Positions 1-7,419 of a stretch of 64,000 nt of DNA are shown here, in pieces. The DNA is from Hymenobacter aerilatus. Its GTDB lineage: Bacteria > Bacteroidota > Bacteroidia > Cytophagales > Hymenobacteraceae. The first letter of the stretch is position 1; each line of letters starts with the position of its first letter. Below the pieces are notes generated by a model. The model had not been told where the DNA came from and did not search any database. It saw only the letters and a program-made list of their open reading frames with translations. The position numbers and the translations under genes are program-made. Location: contig NZ_CP095053.1 in NCBI RefSeq assembly GCF_022921095.1, forward strand, positions 434,001-498,000, written 5' to 3'.

Positions 1-19
1 ATGGAGAGTTAGAAATGGC

Positions 20-205
20 GGAGTTGTGAGCTTGTAAGTAGTGAGTAACAATACGGGTGTCATCCTGAGCTTGCGAAGGACCTTATCACGCTGGAATGAC
101 AGGCGTACCAACGACTCGTTCTGCGGGCATAAGGTCCTTCGCAAGCTCAGGATGACACGCATTTTCACTTCTCATTACCTACAAACTCACAACTTCACCT
201 TTTCA
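20..205. repeat. Host palindromic intergenic element, copy A
   Basis: A perfect 29-bp inverted repeat (58-86 with 129-157) starts TGTCATCCTGAGC and contains GAAGGACCTT; the 42-nt loop holds AACGACTCGTTCT. Outside the arms, GTGAG/TTGTAAG-rich DNA on the left is imperfectly mirrored by CTCAC/TTACAAA-type DNA on the right, so the element may extend over most of 20-205. It lies next to the convergent end of the DUF6799 gene. The same core occurs at five other host sites in this window. Confidence 0.85.
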
Positions 206-796
206 CTATTTCGCTACTTGCTGAAGCTGCTGGTCCAGCTCTTTAAGTTGCTGGTCGAGCTGACGGGTATTGGGCGAGGTAGGCTGGCGGGAGAGTAGGT
301 CAATTTTTTGGTTGAGCAGCCGTACTTTTTGCTCCATAAGCTGCAACTGCTGACGCTGGCGGCTCAGTTGCGCTTGTAAATCGGGTAGAGGTACCACTTG
401 GCCCCGCTCCACATACTGCTCAAAGCGGGCCGCCGTGGCACCAACGGTATCGTGACGGGCCGCGGCGGCACTGCTTGGCGTGGCAAATACAATGTTGCCT
501 GTACTGTTCACGTAGTCTCCTTCGTGCAGGGTCGTCATTTTGCCGCTGGGAAGCTCCACAATGCCACTTTTGTAATTTATTTTGGTGCCGTTGGCTAGCC
601 GGATGTTTTTCGTGAGCGGCTGATAATTATTATCTTGATGAAGCACTACCTCTCCATTGCGAAACAGAAACTGGGCTCCTATGCCGTAGGCGACTGCACC
701 CACAGGCCGGACGCGGGGAGTTTTATTCTGGGCTTTTGCAAACGGTGTGGCTGTCAGCATACTACCCATTAGCAAAAGGGAAAGAAACGTGCGCAT
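206..796 (-). CDS. Secreted DUF6799-type protein
   Basis: A 196-residue protein with an N-terminal signal peptide (MRTFLSLLLMGSMLTA, cleavage near residue 22, AKA-Q). Residues 40-90 contain a repeated pattern of the type 'NGT..GIVELPSGK..LHEGDYV..TG', which resembles the DUF6799 family, common in Hymenobacter and without assigned function. The C-terminal part (about 130-196) is a Gln/Leu-rich coiled coil (LQAQLSRQRQQLQ..). It is probably exported to the periplasm or outer surface. No operon partner is visible; the MarR gene downstream of its start is divergent. Confidence 0.7.
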   Translation of the reverse strand: MRTFLSLLLMGSMLTATPFAKAQNKTPRVRPVGAVAYGIGAQFLFRNGEVVLHQDNNYQPLTKNIRLANGTKINYKSGIVELPSGKMTTLHEGDYVNSTGNIVFATPSSAAAARHDTVGATAARFEQYVERGQVVPLPDLQAQLSRQRQQLQLMEQKVRLLNQKIDLLSRQPTSPNTRQLDQQLKELDQQLQQVAK

Positions 797-887
797 ACGT
801 TGCAGTTGAGAGTGAGAAAGTCTCCTCTACGCAACGGTACAATACAAGGACGGAGTAGTAGGTAGAGAAATTTTTTTGCGAAATATG

Positions 888-918
888 TTGCGACATTAAA
901 TGTATGTACATACATTTG
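888..918 (+). promoter_or_regulatory. Promoter and palindromic operator of the marR-yceI pair
   Basis: TTG (888-890), a 20-nt spacer and TACATTTG (911-918) match the Bacteroidota -33/-7 promoter. A perfect 20-bp palindrome, AAATGTATGTACATACATTT (898-917), covers the spacer and most of the -7 element. The MarR protein encoded just downstream is the obvious candidate to bind it and repress its own operon. The predicted RNA start is near 922, about 20 nt before the ATG. Confidence 0.75.
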
Positions 919-942
919 TATCGTTCATTCGCCGCGTAACTT

Positions 943-1401
943 ATGTCAGCCATGAAGATAGAGGATGCCATCAAACAGCCGGTTTTCAAGGACTCCTATC
1001 AGAAGGTGATGATTAACCTCTTATATACAGCTGGGTGGCTGGAGTTGCGGCAAGCCTCGGCTTTCCGCGAGTACGGTATCACTGGGCCTCAATATAATAT
1101 ACTGCGCATTCTGCGGGGGCAGCACCCCAAGCCAGCCACTGTAAATCTGCTGATAGAGCGGATGCTGGATAAGACCAGTAACGCCTCGCGCATTGTGGAT
1201 AAGCTAGAGGCCAAGCAGTTCGTGACGCGCACAGTATGCCCGAGCAACCGTCGTGCCGTGGACATCCGCATCACCGACGCTGGCCTAGCGTTGCTAGAAA
1301 GCATGCAGCCCGCGTTGGAAGAACAAAATACCGTGTTACAGAAGCTGAGCGCGGCCGAAGCCGAGCAACTCAGCGACTTACTAGATAAACTCCGGGACTG
1401 A
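943..1401 (+). CDS. MarR-family transcriptional regulator
   Basis: A 152-residue winged-helix protein of normal MarR length. The HTH and wing region lies around residues 45-105 (GITGPQYNILRIL, NLLIERMLDKTSNASRIVDK, then the wing VCPSNRRAVDIRIT). The C-terminal helix is the usual dimerisation element. The ATG follows the promoter/operator closely. The yceI gene starts 33 bp after its stop, so the two are probably co-transcribed. MarR proteins respond to small ligands or oxidants; the signal cannot be read from sequence. Confidence 0.9.
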   Translation: MSAMKIEDAIKQPVFKDSYQKVMINLLYTAGWLELRQASAFREYGITGPQYNILRILRGQHPKPATVNLLIERMLDKTSNASRIVDKLEAKQFVTRTVCPSNRRAVDIRITDAGLALLESMQPALEEQNTVLQKLSAAEAEQLSDLLDKLRD

Positions 1402-1434
1402 CGGCTTTCAGTCACATTCACTCCTTTTTTCATC

Positions 1435-2076
1435 ATGAAAAAAATCGTTTTGTCGGCTCTCGTGGCCGCCACTTTCCTCGGCACTTCTGCTTTTGTTGCT
1501 GCTCCTGGCACCAACGCTGTTCGAGTGGAAAAAGCTGCCGCTAAGACCTACAAAGTACAGCCGCAACTCAGCACCCTGGGTTGGGAAGGTAAAGCCGTAA
1601 CGCACGGCCACAATGGTACGGCTCAGTTTACGGGCGGTGAGCTGATGGTGAACGGTAATCAGTTGGTAGGCGGTACTGTTACGGTGGACATGACCACAGT
1701 AAAGACCACCGATATCAAAGATGCCGATAGCAACACCAAGTTTATGGGCCACATCAACTCGGATGATTTCTTCAGCACTTCTAAGTTTCCAACTGCTACC
1801 TTCAAAATCACGAAAGTAGCCTATATCAAAGGTGCCGCAGCTGATGCCAACAACGCCAACATCACCGGCGACCTAACCATCAAAGGCAAAACCAACAGCA
1901 TCACCTTCCCTGCCAAGGTAGGCGTGAAAAACGGCGTAGCTGCTGCCAGCGGTACTGCCACTGTTGACCGCACCAAGTACGACATCAAATACGGCTCGAA
2001 GTCGTTCTTCGAAGGCATCGGCGACAAAGCTATCTACGATGACTTTACGCTGAGCTTCAACGTAATTGCCAAGTAG
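1435..2076 (+). CDS. YceI-family periplasmic lipid-binding protein
   Basis: A 213-residue protein with a signal peptide (residues 1-22, AAATFLGTSAFVAA). The YceI lipocalin-like domain follows: KTYKVQPQLSTLGWEGKAV.HGHNGT near the N-terminus, the central HINSDDFFSTSKFPTATF and a C-terminal RTKYDIKYGSKSFFEGIGDK. YceI proteins bind polyisoprenoids or other amphiphiles in the periplasm. It is the second gene of the MarR-controlled pair, so its expression probably follows the MarR ligand. A strong terminator lies 20 bp after the stop. Confidence 0.92.
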   Translation: MKKIVLSALVAATFLGTSAFVAAPGTNAVRVEKAAAKTYKVQPQLSTLGWEGKAVTHGHNGTAQFTGGELMVNGNQLVGGTVTVDMTTVKTTDIKDADSNTKFMGHINSDDFFSTSKFPTATFKITKVAYIKGAAADANNANITGDLTIKGKTNSITFPAKVGVKNGVAAASGTATVDRTKYDIKYGSKSFFEGIGDKAIYDDFTLSFNVIAK

Positions 2077-2096
2077 AATAGCACAAGACGTAAAAA

Positions 2097-2135
2097 GCAA
2101 AAGCCCCGCTACTATGCTAGTAGCGGGGCTTTTGC
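2097..2135 (+). terminator. Rho-independent terminator after yceI
   Basis: Perfect 18-bp stem (2097-2114 with 2118-2135), 3-nt loop, G+C-rich core AGCCCCGCTACTA flanked by A and T runs. It is symmetrical, so it could work on both strands. Confidence 0.9.
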
Positions 2136-2300
2136 GTCTTATAGCATGGCTCGTTATTACGCAGGTAGTACTAAATAAGCTGTTGCTAACTGGAAATGAA
2201 GCAAATAAGCAGTAGTCAGAGTAGTAGGCAACCCACGGGTAAACAGCATAAAGCGGGCAACAGGCAGCTGGATTGTTGCTCCCACACCCCCGATACTGGC

Positions 2301-2340
2301 GGGTAGGGTAGGGTAGGGTAGGGTAGGGTAGGGTAGGGTA
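2301..2340. repeat. Tandem GGGTA repeat, eight copies
   Basis: Eight exact copies of GGGTA fill 40 bp and end 5 bp before the stop codon of the leftward gene at 2346. The G-rich strand has many runs of three G at 5-bp spacing, so it could form a G-quadruplex. Copy number is likely to vary by slippage. Confidence 0.95.
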
Positions 2341-2345
2341 GGCGC

Positions 2346-2903
2346 TTACTGGGGTAAGGCTAGCTCGTGTGGCAGCTCAAACCGCAGGCTGTGGCTTTTG
2401 CTACGGGCATGCAGCTGCTGTAAAAACAAATCGAGGTCGGCCTTGTATTCCAACCACAGATCCTCGTGCAAGTTGGTACGCACCAGCGTGGTGGTGCGAG
2501 CTGCCAGCCGGGCGGTAGCGGTATAAAAGCCTGCAAATGGACTCTCAAACTGCCCCGTATAGTTGGCGAAAATATGCCGCAGGATATACAGGTTCAGGTC
2601 GACTTCCAGGCGCTTGTCTTTGGTGATGCGACGGGCGCGGGCTACCTCCTTCGTGGCTTTGCTAAGAGCTTTGGTGAGGCTACGGTTGAGCAGGCGCCCG
2701 GTAGCGCCTACCGCAAACAGCTCATGAATCTGATCCGAAGCCTGCTCATATACTGTTTCCACCGTCACATCAGAAAGTAGCTCGAAGCGAAGCGTATCGT
2801 ATAGCTCGGCGTCGCGGCGCGCGGCGCGCAGGAGCAGGGCTTCTTTTTCCTTGTCGGTGAGGCGTTTCAGCGCCTTCTTAAACTCAGCGGATGGAACGGG
2901 CAT
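2346..2903 (-). CDS. Conserved-type hypothetical protein, helical
   Basis: A 185-residue soluble, strongly charged and mostly helical protein with no signal peptide or membrane segment. It opens PVPSAEFKKALKRLTDKEKEALLLRAARRD-like and has a Lys/Arg-rich middle (ATKEVARARRITKDKRLEVDL). I do not recognise the family. The base composition is typical of the host. The GGGTA tandem repeat abuts its stop codon, and its start faces the clpS upstream region. Confidence 0.65.
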   Translation of the reverse strand: MPVPSAEFKKALKRLTDKEKEALLLRAARRDAELYDTLRFELLSDVTVETVYEQASDQIHELFAVGATGRLLNRSLTKALSKATKEVARARRITKDKRLEVDLNLYILRHIFANYTGQFESPFAGFYTATARLAARTTTLVRTNLHEDLWLEYKADLDLFLQQLHARSKSHSLRFELPHELALPQ

Positions 2904-3149
2904 GAGAGGTAATTAAAAAATTAAAAGGAAGAATTAAAAACGGATAAGTTGAGGCTAAGCTTCGGACCGACGGTACTGCCACGACGCGAAGGTAGGCAGG
3001 ACCCGTTACGGCCAACACCCACTTCCTCCATGTGGTAGCAAGACACTGGGAGAAGCGTATTCCTGGTGAGCTGCGCTTCAAATAGAGGAAGGGACTAGCA
3101 ACTGCGCAGCCTTTCAGGATGTTATCTGCGTAGAAACACGTAGCTGAGG

Positions 3150-3181
3150 TTGACCTTTTGCCTGGTTTTTTCGTAAATTTG
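3150..3181 (+). promoter_or_regulatory. clpS promoter, probably leaderless
   Basis: TTG (3150-3152), a 21-nt spacer and TAAATTTG (3174-3181). Only four bases separate the -7 element from the clpS ATG at 3186, so the transcript should begin at or within a base or two of the start codon. Confidence 0.6.
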
Positions 3182-3185
3182 CCCC

Positions 3186-3467
3186 ATGCATAGCAACCCG
3201 CAAATCGATTACGACGAGGACGTACTGCTCTTAGAAGAAACCATTGACGTGCGCGACTTGGTCGTGTACAACGATGATGTCAATACGTTTGAGCACGTTA
3301 TTAAAACCCTGATTGACGTGTGCCAGCACGAGCCTGACCAGGCCGAGCAGTGCACGCTGTTGATTCACTACAAAGGCAAATGCACTGTGAAGCACGGCGC
3401 CTACGATGAGCTGGCCGGCATGTGCACCGCCATTCACGACCGGGGCATTTCGGCTGACATTCTGTAG
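3186..3467 (+). CDS. clpS: ClpS, adaptor for the ClpAP/ClpCP protease
   Basis: 93 residues, the normal ClpS length. The core signature LVVYNDDVNTFEHVIKTL near residues 25-43 contains the Asp-Asp pair and Asn used in N-degron binding. The pattern then continues with A(E)QCTLLIHYKGKCTVKHG, matching the family's conserved His and the helix that holds the N-terminal residue of the substrate. ClpS hands N-end-rule substrates to the Clp ATPase in the cytoplasm. It is a single-gene unit with a predicted leaderless mRNA. Before phage insertion, recR would have followed it downstream. Confidence 0.95.
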   Translation: MHSNPQIDYDEDVLLLEETIDVRDLVVYNDDVNTFEHVIKTLIDVCQHEPDQAEQCTLLIHYKGKCTVKHGAYDELAGMCTAIHDRGISADIL

Positions 3468-3489
3468 CAGCTCTTCCCTCGAAAAATTC

Positions 3490-3585
3490 TGTCATCCTGC
3501 GTCCGGCGAAGGACCTTATCACCCCTTGTTCGTTGTTAAGAAACGGGCCGGCGTGCTACGGTATCTGGCCGGCTTCAGGATGACA
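3490..3585. repeat. Host palindromic intergenic element, copy B (degenerate)
   Basis: The outer ends TGTCATCCTG (3490-3499) and CAGGATGACA (3576-3585) and the inner GCGAAGGACCTTATCAC are kept, but the right inner arm has diverged and is replaced by GCCGGC-rich DNA. It lies between clpS and the prophage left end, in what was the native recR upstream region. Confidence 0.75.
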
Positions 3586-3613
3586 GTCTATTTTACTCCT
3601 TCCCGCTTTTTGA

Positions 3614-3630
3614 ATGGAATTTCCCTCCAA
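3614..3630. other. attL core (left prophage boundary)
   Basis: ATGGAATTTCCCTCCAA matches 44147-44163 (ATGGAATTTCCTTCCAA) with one C/T difference that is synonymous in the recR frame. Sequence identity stops on both sides of the core. Confidence 0.88.
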
Positions 3631-3652
3631 TTTTTGGACTCAGGGAAGTTAG
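3614..3652 (+). pseudogene. Orphan 5' stub of recR created by integration
   Basis: The core supplies an ATG and four recR codons (M-E-F-P-S). Reading then runs into phage DNA (N-F-W-T-Q-G-S) and stops at TAG, giving a 12-residue stub. It sits where the native recR leader and any native promoter now end. It is probably a by-product and not a functional peptide. Confidence 0.6.
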
Positions 3653-3717
3653 TGTAGTATATAGTGTTAGTTATTAGTTAGTTAAGATAAGGCGTTGTTA
3701 CATTAAAAATAGATTAT

Positions 3718-3769
3718 GACCACTATTTCAGTATTGGTGGTCTTATTTTCTACAATCGGTGGTCCTAAG
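3718..3769. promoter_or_regulatory. Candidate integrase arm-type sites, left end
   Basis: Three copies of a GACCAC motif lie 90-140 bp inside attL: GACCAC (3718-3723, direct), GTGGTC (3737-3742, inverted) and GTGGTCCTAAG (3759-3769, inverted). The last is the exact reverse complement of CTTAGGACCAC found at the right end (44057-44067). Spacing of about 20 bp is what one expects for arm-binding sites of a tyrosine integrase. Confidence 0.65.
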
Positions 3770-3868
3770 TTTTGAGTCTCTGAGATTGTATTTTAACTAT
3801 ATCAGTACCAACAAACTACGTCGGGAAAACTGTTTCTCTGTGCTGCACGTTCGCGGCGTCGGTAATGT

Positions 3869-3915
3869 GATTCCCTTCTACGGGTGCTGAACGTCGCGTG
3901 GTGAGGCTATAAATG
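3869..3915 (+). repeat. Diverged 47-nt non-coding repeat, copy 1
   Basis: Ungapped match of 47 nt to 9903-9949. Blocks GATTCCCTT and GTGGTGAGGCTA-AAATG are conserved and the middle is variable. It is followed immediately by a terminator-like hairpin. See findings. Confidence 0.6.
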
Positions 3916-3916
3916 C

Positions 3917-3943
3917 AAAAACCGGCTACTCATGGCCGGTTTT
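3917..3943. terminator. Bidirectional terminator at prophage left end
   Basis: The stem ACCGGC...GCCGGT is flanked by AAAA on one side and TTTT on the other. It would stop leftward transcription after the 3970-4191 gene and rightward transcription from the host. Confidence 0.75.
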
Positions 3944-3969
3944 GTTGCATCGTCGGGGTAGGAGGGAGG

Positions 3970-4191
3970 CTAGTCCATAAGATTGACCATTATACCATGT
4001 TGACTAGAAAAGTATGCCACGAAAGTATGCTGAGGGTCACATAAGAACTCTACAGCCTCAGGACCTTTGTGAAGTTGCTCTATAGCGTCGGCTAAGTCTG
4101 GTGCGTCGTGCTTATAGACTTTGACTCTATCTGGCATTTCCTGAACCATCTTATCCAGCAAATAAGTATTCCGAAAAATCGTGTTGTACAT
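3970..4191 (-). CDS. Small phage protein of unknown function
   Basis: 73 residues, last gene of the leftward early block. It contains the pattern VKVYKHDAPDLADAIEQLHKGPEAVEF with a hydrophobic C-terminus. I do not recognise the family. The start ATG is preceded by A/T-rich sequence with no Shine-Dalgarno, as in other genes here. Confidence 0.55.
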   Translation of the reverse strand: MYNTIFRNTYLLDKMVQEMPDRVKVYKHDAPDLADAIEQLHKGPEAVEFLCDPQHTFVAYFSSQHGIMVNLMD

Positions 4192-4551
4192 TGTTTTATT
4201 GAGTTAGGTGAAAAAGAAAAAGGTTGGAAGAAAAGAGTCTGGTACACTCGATTCAACCAACCTATTACACTCCGAAAAGTGTTTTTATTTATTAAGACTA
4301 GTACCAGTAGCCTTGTAATCCCGTTTTGATATTACAAATGTATGGCAATCAAATAACCATTGTCAAGCCGCAGTTTATGTTTCGAAGAACATTATAATTT
4401 TGAAAACCGCGCCAATTAATTATTTTTATTGTAACAATGTGGCTCTATTAATCAGAATCAAAACCTTTTAGAATAATTCAGAGTTAGTATTCAGATTTCC
4501 CCAAATGTTTCTTTCCAGCGTTTGAGTAAGATTCTAGAAAAGTTTATATTC
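4192..4551. other. Non-coding A/T-rich stretch
   Basis: No convincing reading frame on either strand. A hairpin-like segment near 4265-4290 (CACTCCGAAAAGTG) is the only local structure I see. It probably holds the end of the 4552 gene transcript and a leader for the 3970 gene. Confidence 0.4.
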
Positions 4552-4968
4552 CTAGTCGTGGTATGTGGTTTTATCCTCTTTTTCGTAGATTCTCAGCTCA
4601 CTATCTTTATACACTGCATATAAGTTAGTGTTTAGCTTTAATACAATGTCTTGGAGGCGCTGATTATTCTCTTTTAGCTGCTCAATCTCCTTATAGAAAT
4701 CAGTGTGCTTTAGATTTTCAGCAACATATTCAGCAACTTGACGCTTCTTTTTATCAAGTAAGAAATGTATTCTCTGTTCTTCTTGTGTCATTTTCCGAAC
4801 AATTATATCATTTGCCTGAATTTCATGTTCTTGACCATCTTTGGTGAAGTTGAATACAATATCTTCTACAGAGTCAATTGTGTTAAGTAATTCGTTTTCT
4901 TCACGCACTTGGAGTAATTTAAGTGTTAATTCTTCAATGCTTAGTTTGTTTAGTTCGTCGTATGTCAT
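4552..4968 (-). CDS. Phage coiled-coil protein of unknown function
   Basis: 138 residues, highly charged. It has a Leu/Glu-rich N-terminal helix (ELNKLSIEELTLKLLQVREENELL) and a coiled coil around residues 75-125 (AEYVAENLK, IEQLKENNQRLQDIVLKL). There is no membrane segment. It belongs to the leftward early block, where such proteins often modulate host functions, but nothing specific can be claimed. Confidence 0.65.
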   Translation of the reverse strand: MTYDELNKLSIEELTLKLLQVREENELLNTIDSVEDIVFNFTKDGQEHEIQANDIIVRKMTQEEQRIHFLLDKKKRQVAEYVAENLKHTDFYKEIEQLKENNQRLQDIVLKLNTNLYAVYKDSELRIYEKEDKTTYHD

Positions 4969-5038
4969 AATATTATATGTTTAATGGTGTTACAGTCCAA
5001 ACCTAAATACTCTCAAATCTGGTAACAGCCATAAATGA

Positions 5039-5218
5039 TTAGTTATAAAGTGCTGCAAAGCCTATTTTATTTTCCAGTGCCTTTATTTCAATTTGCGCTT
5101 CTACCACTGAGTCTTGTAACATTTTCAGGTAGCCTTTCTTGCTTTTCAATTCTGTCTCCATGCTTTCAATTTCAGTTGGAGTGAATTCCTGGTTTAAGAA
5201 TCGTTGAATTTTTGTCAT
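5039..5218 (-). CDS. Small coiled-coil phage protein (59 aa)
   Basis: An ATG-started frame of 59 codons with start at 5218 and TAA at 5039-5041. The protein begins MTKIQRFLNQEF and is almost entirely a heptad helix (IESMETELKSKKGYLKML, then QIEIKALENKIGF). It lies between the HNH gene and the 138-residue coiled-coil gene, in the same direction and with compatible A/T-rich leaders. Function unknown; expression is inferred from position only. Confidence 0.55.
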   Translation of the reverse strand: MTKIQRFLNQEFTPTEIESMETELKSKKGYLKMLQDSVVEAQIEIKALENKIGFAALYN

Positions 5219-5236
5219 TTTGGTTTTGATTTTGTA

Positions 5237-5776
5237 TTAGATTTTATGCAATTGGGCTTTAGCTGTCTGATATGCTTCATGGGCTTCTATCTCTGTTTTG
5301 AAGTATCCTAGATTTTCATTTTTACCATTTGTTTCTATCTGAGCCTTCCATTTGTCTCTATCTTTAGCCCAACTAACTCCAACATATTGGCTACTACTAC
5401 CTTTAACTGAACTCGTATTGAATTGATTTTTCTGATTAGTAACCCAACGTAAATTGTTAACATTGTTATTTTGTCTGTTATGGTCAATATGGTCTATTTG
5501 TGGGGAATCGTTAAAATTTGGAATAAATGTATTTGCTACTAGTCGGTGGGCTAATTGACTTTTACTTTTACCATTAGTACAGATTCCGAAATATTTATAC
5601 CCACCTTTATTAGTCCCAGGTTTCAAATACTTTCTCCTTTTCTCAGAATAAACAGTCCCATCCGTAAAGACCGTGTAGTTATCATCTTCCTGAAGTGGTA
5701 GCCCAAGACTGTGATTACTAATCTTCACTGAGAAAACTTGGTTCTTAATTATTCCTTTGATTGGTTTTATTTTCAT
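5237..5776 (-). CDS. HNH homing-type endonuclease with AP2 domain
   Basis: 179 residues from the start shared with its paralogue at 12961 (an upstream in-frame ATG at 5800 would add 8). The N-terminal segment KPIKGIIKN..FSVKISNH is followed by an HNH domain (AHRLVANTFIPNF, then QIDHIDHNRQNNNVNNLRW near residues 95-115). The C-terminal AP2-type DNA-binding domain has GVSW..DRDKWKAQI and GYFKTEIEAHEAY. Such free-standing HNH-AP2 genes are usually selfish elements in phages. It overlaps the stop of the upstream antirepressor gene when read from the longer start. Confidence 0.88.
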   Translation of the reverse strand: MKIKPIKGIIKNQVFSVKISNHSLGLPLQEDDNYTVFTDGTVYSEKRRKYLKPGTNKGGYKYFGICTNGKSKSQLAHRLVANTFIPNFNDSPQIDHIDHNRQNNNVNNLRWVTNQKNQFNTSSVKGSSSQYVGVSWAKDRDKWKAQIETNGKNENLGYFKTEIEAHEAYQTAKAQLHKI

Positions 5777-5799
5777 TAACTCAATACGCTGGTTTATCA

Positions 5800-6366
5800 T
5801 TAGTACTGAGGAATTAGATTATCTTTTGTTAGCTGCTGCCACAGAAAATACATACCTGGACTAGTTATTTCAATTGTGCGGTCAACAGAGGCAAAATATC
5901 CGCTATTCTTGTAGGCTTCAGCAATATGATAACGTCCTCCGCTTTTGGTTAACATCTTGCGTTCAACTAGAAACTTAAATAAGCCTCTGATTCCATGCCT
6001 TAGAATCCTAGCAGCAATACCAATAGTGTAACTACCTTCTGCTTCCAACATATTATTGGTCCAATCAATTTTTTCTTGTCGGGTTGTGCCGGGCTTATGG
6101 CTTCCAACGGCGTCAGCATAAAGAGCTAGTTTATTTTCGGCCTCATAACTTTCCTTTTTATGTGTTTGGCAACCTAGTTCAAAAATGTAGGCGAGACTTA
6201 GGGGGAAATCATTATCAGTTAGTAAAACATTTGGTACGAAATATTCCCACGCCTCTTTAGGTATGTAATCAGTGACCAATAGTTTACCACCCTGCAATAC
6301 TGCCAATCCGGTAAAATCTCCAACTTCTCTCTTGTAATCTTTTTCGTCGTTTTGTGAAACTTGCAT
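5800..6366 (-). CDS. Antirepressor-like protein with KilAC-type C-terminal domain
   Basis: 188 residues from the ATG at 6366, chosen because an A-rich leader (AACAAATAATT) precedes it; an ATG at 6420 would add 18. The C-terminal half (ARILRHGIRGLFKFL, then GRYHIAEAYKNSGYF and ITSPGMYFLW) has the winged-helix pattern of phage KilAC/Ant domains, which bind DNA or repressors. The N-terminal part is not recognised. It lies directly downstream of an AntA-type gene, so two antirepressor-class proteins are made from one leftward unit. Confidence 0.7.
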   Translation of the reverse strand: MQVSQNDEKDYKREVGDFTGLAVLQGGKLLVTDYIPKEAWEYFVPNVLLTDNDFPLSLAYIFELGCQTHKKESYEAENKLALYADAVGSHKPGTTRQEKIDWTNNMLEAEGSYTIGIAARILRHGIRGLFKFLVERKMLTKSGGRYHIAEAYKNSGYFASVDRTIEITSPGMYFLWQQLTKDNLIPQY

Positions 6367-6445
6367 ATAATTATTTGTTTTTTTGTTTTGAGTTTTAAGA
6401 AAAGAGTGCTGATTTTTCACAACACCCTTTTCGATTTAGCTATTA

Positions 6446-7123
6446 TTAGAAACCAGTTACCAACTTCAATACTGATACATGGTAAACCCCAACCTGACCA
6501 TATTTGGCGTCTGGAATAAAACGCTTTGGATATTCTGAATCCTTACTCAGTGCCGTAGCTAGTTTTCCCATACGTTGCACGTCGGCAGGTGTGAGAGTTT
6601 TTTTCTGTTTCTTGCAATAACCTGCTACAGCGTAATAATCAAGTGGAATTACATTATTCTCGTAGGCGTGTTGTAATTGCTTAACCTCCTGCTGAACGTC
6701 GGCCACGTCGGTTTCAACTGCTACCATGCGTTGCTCCTGGTGCTGTAGTGCCTGGATTGCTCCTGCTAGAATATCCAGCTGACTTTGTGGTTTAGCTGCT
6801 ATCTCCTTTAGTTGCTTTTCGCACTGGATAAAATAACGTCGGGCAATACGTCCTTTTTCGTTACCCTCCACCATTGATAGTTCCTTGGCGGTATCCAGTA
6901 GGAGAGCATATTCTATTGTAGGTCTGCCTCCTTCAAGGTTTTCCACAAGATTATGGTAAACCTCAAAGTCTACATTTTCAACGAAACCGTATTTTTTAAT
7001 TCTATTCTTAATCCAAGTTGAAAAGTCTTGCTTGGACTCTAAGAATGTGTGTAGTTCTCTTGCTGATACTACTTGCTGACCATTTCCATTAGGATTAGGT
7101 GTGATTGTGATTAAATCTTGCAT
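6446..7123 (-). CDS. AntA/AntB-family antirepressor
   Basis: 225 residues. The N-terminal AntA/AntB domain is clear: VSARELHTFLESKQDFSTW then IKKYGFVENVDFE near residues 19-55, followed by YALLLDTAKELSMVEGNEKG and RRYFIQCEKQL to about residue 108. A coiled coil (about 115-150) leads to an unrecognised C-terminal domain with DYYAVAGYCKKQ. Proteins of this family counter the lysogeny repressor or host regulators. It precedes the KilAC-type gene. Confidence 0.88.
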   Translation of the reverse strand: MQDLITITPNPNGNGQQVVSARELHTFLESKQDFSTWIKNRIKKYGFVENVDFEVYHNLVENLEGGRPTIEYALLLDTAKELSMVEGNEKGRIARRYFIQCEKQLKEIAAKPQSQLDILAGAIQALQHQEQRMVAVETDVADVQQEVKQLQHAYENNVIPLDYYAVAGYCKKQKKTLTPADVQRMGKLATALSKDSEYPKRFIPDAKYGQVGVYHVSVLKLVTGF

Positions 7124-7158
7124 AATTTATTTTGTTAAAAACCCTAGGCTCTATTAGT

Positions 7159-7419
7159 TTAAGCGAACTTCGGGGTACTCTGAGCCTGGATTCCAAGCAT
7201 TTTTTCTATTACCTGTTTTGGATAGAAATATTTGATACCACACTTGTAAAACGGTGGCTTATTTTGTAGTAACCAGTAGTTTATTGTACTTGGTGTTAAG
7301 TGGTTAGGGTAAAAATGCACCAGATTATGTCTAGCTAATACTCTAACTCCCTCAATGTAAAATTCAATGTCATTCTCTGTTATTTCCTGAATCTGTAGTA
7401 GGTTTTCCTTTTCATTCAT
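7159..7419 (-). CDS. Small HTH protein, excisionase-like
   Basis: 86 residues from the ATG at 7419 (an ATG at 7440 would add 7). The C-terminal half reads TPSTINYWLLQNKPPFYKCG then IKYFYPKQVIEKML, a MerR/excisionase-style winged helix in which the aromatic-rich wing follows the recognition helix. It is first in its local group, before the AntA gene. A role as excisionase or regulator is inferred from fold and position. Confidence 0.6.
   Translation of the reverse strand: MNEKENLLQIQEITENDIEFYIEGVRVLARHNLVHFYPNHLTPSTINYWLLQNKPPFYKCGIKYFYPKQVIEKMLGIQAQSTPKFA

Noticed and set aside
2301..2340. GGGTA array as telomere or CRISPR-like array
   Set aside because: Unit is 5 bp with no spacers; simple tandem repeat in a bacterial chromosome.
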